Source: Topomyia yanbarensis
Lineage: Eukaryota > Arthropoda > Insecta > Diptera > Culicidae
Assembly: GCF_030247195.1 (NCBI RefSeq)
Contig: NC_080672.1
Coordinates: forward strand, 389,749,037 to 389,813,036
Length of the DNA: 64,000 nt
Direction of reading: 5' to 3'
This document shows positions 60,538-64,000 of the stretch, in pieces. The translations under genes were made by a program, and so were the position numbers. The notes beneath the pieces were generated by a model. It saw nothing but the letters and a program-made list of their open reading frames with translations. It was not told where the DNA came from and ran no database searches. Each line of letters begins with the position of its first letter. Positions within the stretch are counted from its first letter, which is position 1.

Positions 60538-63348
60538 TAACCATTGTGCAGCAGCCCAACAGCTGCTGTGGCAGTCGGTCTCGGAGTCGAGGACAGATGT
60601 CGCCCTCTTATCAGACCCGTACAGCATCCCTGCCGGCAACGGCAATTGGGTGTCGGACGGGTCTGGAATGGTGGCAATCTGTACAACGGGAAGGTTCCCG
60701 GTTCAAGAGGTAATACACCCCTCCGCCGAGGGTGTGGCGATTGCCAAGATCAATGGTGTGTTCTATTGTAGCTGCTACGCCCCACCAAGGTGGCCAATAG
60801 AACAGTTCTACCAGATGATCGACAGGCTCTCGTCGGACCTCGTGGGCCGGAAACCGGTAGTAATAGCGGGAGACTTCAACGCTTGGGCAGTGGAGTGGGG
60901 CAGTCGCTGTACAAATAGCAGGGGTCAAGCGCTAATGGAAGCGTTTGCGAAACTCGATACTGTGCTAGCTAACGATGGCTCCGCTAGTACATTCCGTAGA
61001 AACGGAGTGGAGGCGTGGATTGATTTGACCTTTGCCAGCCCGAGTCTGGCTCCAGGCATGGAATGGAGGGTAGACGAAGGCTACACCCATAGCGATCATC
61101 TAGCAATCCGCTTTAAGATCAACTATGGTGTGCAGCATCCGAGGGCGGGAGATCCCTGTCAGGTACGCGGGTGGAAGTCCAATCACTTCGACAGCGAAGC
61201 TTTCACCGCGGCCCTGGGACTGGAGGCCAACACCGACAGTCTAAGCGGGGATGCGCTGGTAGCTGTTCTATCACGCGCGTGCGACGCCACTATGCCGAGA
61301 AAAACACTGCCAAGAAACGGTAGATGCCCGGTATACTGGTGGAGTGCCGAGATTGCAGCTCTACGGTCAGCCTGCCTCAGAGCTAGACGTAGGATGCAAA
61401 GAGCTCGCACCGAGGATGCAAGAGAGAACCGCCGTGAAGTGTTTCGAGCTGCGAAATTGGCCCTTAACAAGGCCATTAAAAGCAGCAACAGAGCGTGTTT
61501 CGACAACCTGTGTGAGAGTGCCATCGCGAATCCGTGGGGTGACGCCTACCGGATTGTGATGGCCAAGACCAAAGGGGGCTCCTTACCCCCAGAACGGTCT
61601 CCGGAGCGGTTGGCAACGATTATCGAAGTACTCTTCCCGTCTCGAGCCACAAGCCCCTGGCCACCTGCACTACGAGACAGTGCGGGCACGGTCGAAATGG
61701 TGGCTCCAGTGACGAACGAAGAACTACTCGCAGTGGCTAAATCCCTAGCAATGAACAAAGCTCCAGGGCCGGATGGAGTCCCGAACAACGCTCTCAAGGC
61801 AGCGATCATAGCGAACCCGAACATGTTCAGGCTAGCTATGCAGAGATGCCTTGACGAGTGCCGTTTCCCCGATAGATGGAAAAGGCAGAAACTGGTGCTG
61901 TTGCCGAAGCCCGGGAAGCCGCCAGGCGACCCATCGGCGTACAGACCAATCTGTCTGATAGACACGACTGGCAAACTGCTTGAGAGGATCATCCTCAACA
62001 GGCTCACCCCGTACGCGGAAGGTACGGACGGTCTGTCAAGCAACCAGTTTGGCTTTCGGAAGGGTAAGTCCACAGTGGACGCTCTCAACTCAGTGATAAA
62101 TACTGCCGAGATAGCGATCCAACGAAAAAGGCGAGGTATTCGATACTGTGCGTTAGTGACACTTGACGTGAAGAACGCATTCAACAGCGCAAGCTGGGAT
62201 GCCATCGCGCTCTCGTTACACCGGCTTAGCCTACCGGTGGGTCTGTACCGGATCCTGGAAAGTTACTTCCAAAACCGCGTACTGCTATACGAGACCGATG
62301 CCGGTCAGAAAAGGGTTCCGATTACCGCCGGAGTCCCGCAGGGCTCGATCCTAGGCCCGGTGCTATGGAACCTCATGTATGACGGGGTTCTGAGACTGAG
62401 CTCGCTCATCATAAGACGGAGGTAGTTATCGTCAACAACCGCAAGTCGGCACAACATGCAGTTATCCATGTGGGAGAAGTCGCGATCACTTCACAGCGAA
62501 GTCTGAAGTCTCTCGGAGTCATTATAGACGACAAGCTGACCTTCGGCAGCCATGTCGACTATACGTGCAAGAGAGCGTCGACTGCTGTTGCGGCACTATC
62601 GAGAATGATGTCCAACAGCTCAAAGGTGTGCGCCAGTAGACGTAGGTTACTGGCAGGCGTTGCCGTATCTATCCTCAGGTACGGCGGCCCGTCATGGTCA
62701 AGAGCACTGAGGGTAACCAGTTACCTACAGAAACTGGAGAGCACCTACCGCGTGATGTGCCTCAGAGTGATATCTGCCTACCGCACGGTATCACACGATG
62801 CATCCTGCGTGATAGCGAGCATGATGCCAGTCGGGCTGGTCATTCGGGAAAATGAGGAGTGCTTTGAGCTACGTGGAAATAGGGGAGCCCGCGAGCGCAC
62901 CAGGGTGACCTCGGTCGCCAGATGGCAGCGTGAGTGGGACAACTCCTCGAAAGGTAGGTGGACCCACCGGCTGATACCTAGCATATCGAGCTGGGTGGGA
63001 AGACCCCATGGGGAAGTTCACTTCCACCTGACACAATTCCTGTCAGGCCATGGCTGTTTCCGTCAGTACCTCCACAGGTTCGGACACGCGGAGGTCCCAG
63101 TCTGCCCGGACTGCCCAGGTGTAGACGAAACTGCCGAACACATACTGTTCGTATGTCATCGGTTCGACGTCGAAAGAAGAGCAATGCTTGACGTCTGTGG
63201 CTGGGACACAACCCCGGATACCCTTATCCAGCGGATGTGTCAAACGGTGGAGAAGTGGAACGCAGTCTCGGCTGCTACCATCCAGATTGCCAGTAGGCTA
63301 CAGGTAATCTGGCGAACCGAGCAACAGACGGCGGGCACGGCTAACTAG
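60515..63348 (+). pseudogene. R1-clade ORF2 (EN-RT), catalytic box deleted
   Basis: The frame from 60515 carries an APE endonuclease (QLNLNHC, GDFNAW, HSDHLAIRF) and the first RT blocks (NKAPGPDGVPN, AYRPICLIDTTGKL, FGFRKGKST, LDVKNAFNSASW, GVPQGSILGPVLWN). At about 62398 it breaks off in GVLRL. The next readable frame (62398-63348) starts at ELAHHKTEVVIV, so the segment with the F/YADD catalytic motif is missing. The thumb region and C-terminal finger (CPDCPGVDETAEHILFVC) follow. ORF2 overlaps the ORF1 stop at GTGA without a visible ATG. Without the catalytic aspartates no reverse transcription is possible from this copy. Confidence 0.85.
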
Positions 63349-64000
63349 TGATTGGTTAGTTGGAGCGAAAAAGGCCAAGCGCAAAATAAGAGAGTGAATG
63401 GTCTGTTCATGCCGAGGTAGGTTGGCGCAGCGAATGGCAACCGCGTAAGGGGTAAACCCAGCCACCCCGAAGCAAGACAGAAGAGTGAGTGTATAGGCGT
63501 ATAAGTGGACTGCCTCATGCCAAGACGGGAGGGTCGTAGCGTAGTATGTTGGAACTAAGCTATCGATGCCTCATGGCGTGGCAGAGGAGTGAAAGGGTGA
63601 GCATCCAAGTCAGTCTCACACTGCATGTTAAGGGTGAGCATAAAAGTCAGCCTCACAGGTTGGTCGCAAGCAAGGAATGAAAAAGGTGAGCACAAAAGTC
63701 AGCCTCGCATGGTATGTCAGAAGTGGGGCCTAAGAAAAATGTCCCACATGGGATGCCAGAGGGAGTGACAAAGGTACAATAGAGTGGCACGATTGAGAGT
63801 GAATCAGGTGATAGGGTGAGCACCCAAGTCAGCCTCACATGTATGGGTAGGGCGAGCACAAAAGTAAGCCTAGCAAGGAATGAGTAAGGTGAGCACACAA
63901 GTCAGCCTCGCATGGAACGTAAAAGGTGAGCACAAAAGTCAGCCTCATGTGGGAGTGTTTGAGAGTGAATCAAAGTGCGATTGAGAGAGCACCCAAGTAA
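63349..64000 (+). repeat. 3'UTR of R1-clade element with GAGCA-N-AAGT repeat array
   Basis: From about 63600 a short unit of form GGTGAGCACAAAAGTCAGCC plus TCRC recurs at least eight times (near 63600, 63635, 63688, 63817, 63855, 63890, 63926 and 63988) with irregular spacing of about 32-130 bp. It runs off the window. Confidence 0.8.

Larger units (their letters stand above)
58530..64000 (+). mobile_element. R1-clade non-LTR retrotransposon, defective, runs off the window
   Basis: 5'UTR (about 58530-58723), gag-like ORF1, ORF2 with endonuclease and RT but no RNase H, and a long repeat-bearing 3'UTR that continues past the window end. Knuckle pattern and endonuclease sequence fit mosquito R1-clade elements. 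It is defective through an ORF1 stop and frameshift, a mosaic duplication at 60049-60943 and loss of the RT catalytic box near 62398. The 5' limit is estimated. Confidence 0.82.

Noticed and set aside
58530..64000. Site-specific rDNA insertion of the R1-clade element
   Set aside because: No 28S-like sequence is visible at the 5' flank and the 3' end is outside the window, so target specificity cannot be claimed.

Overview
The window looks like culicine mosquito DNA (Aedes/Culex group). It is AT-rich and mostly non-coding. It is packed with degraded and nested transposable elements whose proteins match mosquito non-LTR retrotransposon clades (I/MosquI-like, LOA, R1, CR1 and a gag-only family). 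One stretch, 32205-33061, is the common culicine repeat ending in the TATATGAGAAAGG motif. The species assignment is inference. No complete host gene, rRNA or CRISPR array is visible.

Layout. 1390-7521: near full-length I-clade element with both ORFs and a 14-bp target-site duplication (TSD). 10219-13830: antisense, scrambled copy of the same family, split by a TTAA-flanked foldback MITE. 14030-16488: ORF1-only retroelement, with a hAT-like element (8-bp TSD) at its 5' side that itself carries a TA-flanked MITE and a CR1 reverse transcriptase scrap. 20898-24709: dead LOA-clade ORF2 cut by 252 bp of (AT)n and bracketed by 87-bp direct repeats. 25205-25800: CR1 scrap. 26627-29825: hAT-type foldback element with 8-bp TSDs and arms of about 430 bp, carrying an ORF1-only retroelement with an intact PHD-finger ORF. 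30427-33153: MITE, 3' end of an I-clade copy and the culicine repeat. 34825-43167: second ORF1-only copy, pogo-like deletion derivative, another hAT element (8-bp TSD), I-clade scrap and a piggyBac-like foldback. 46903-49884: more foldbacks. 52990-56075: 3 kb TTCTTTGC octanucleotide satellite. 58530-64000: R1-clade element with mosaic duplication, loss of the catalytic RT motif and a repeat-rich 3'UTR that runs off the window.

Between elements lie GC-richer islands (7.7-9.8, 17.8-20.1, 33.3-34.8, 44.0-45.0, 50.4-52.9 and 56.2-57.4 kb). Two short minus-strand segments look like real exons: a signal-peptide exon with a consensus donor at 50516-50632, and a 126-nt exon with acceptor and donor at 9354-9479. 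The simplest reading is that much of the window is intron of one or more large minus-strand genes colonised by transposons. This is inference. The elements interact only by nesting and, presumably, by supplying transposition proteins in trans.
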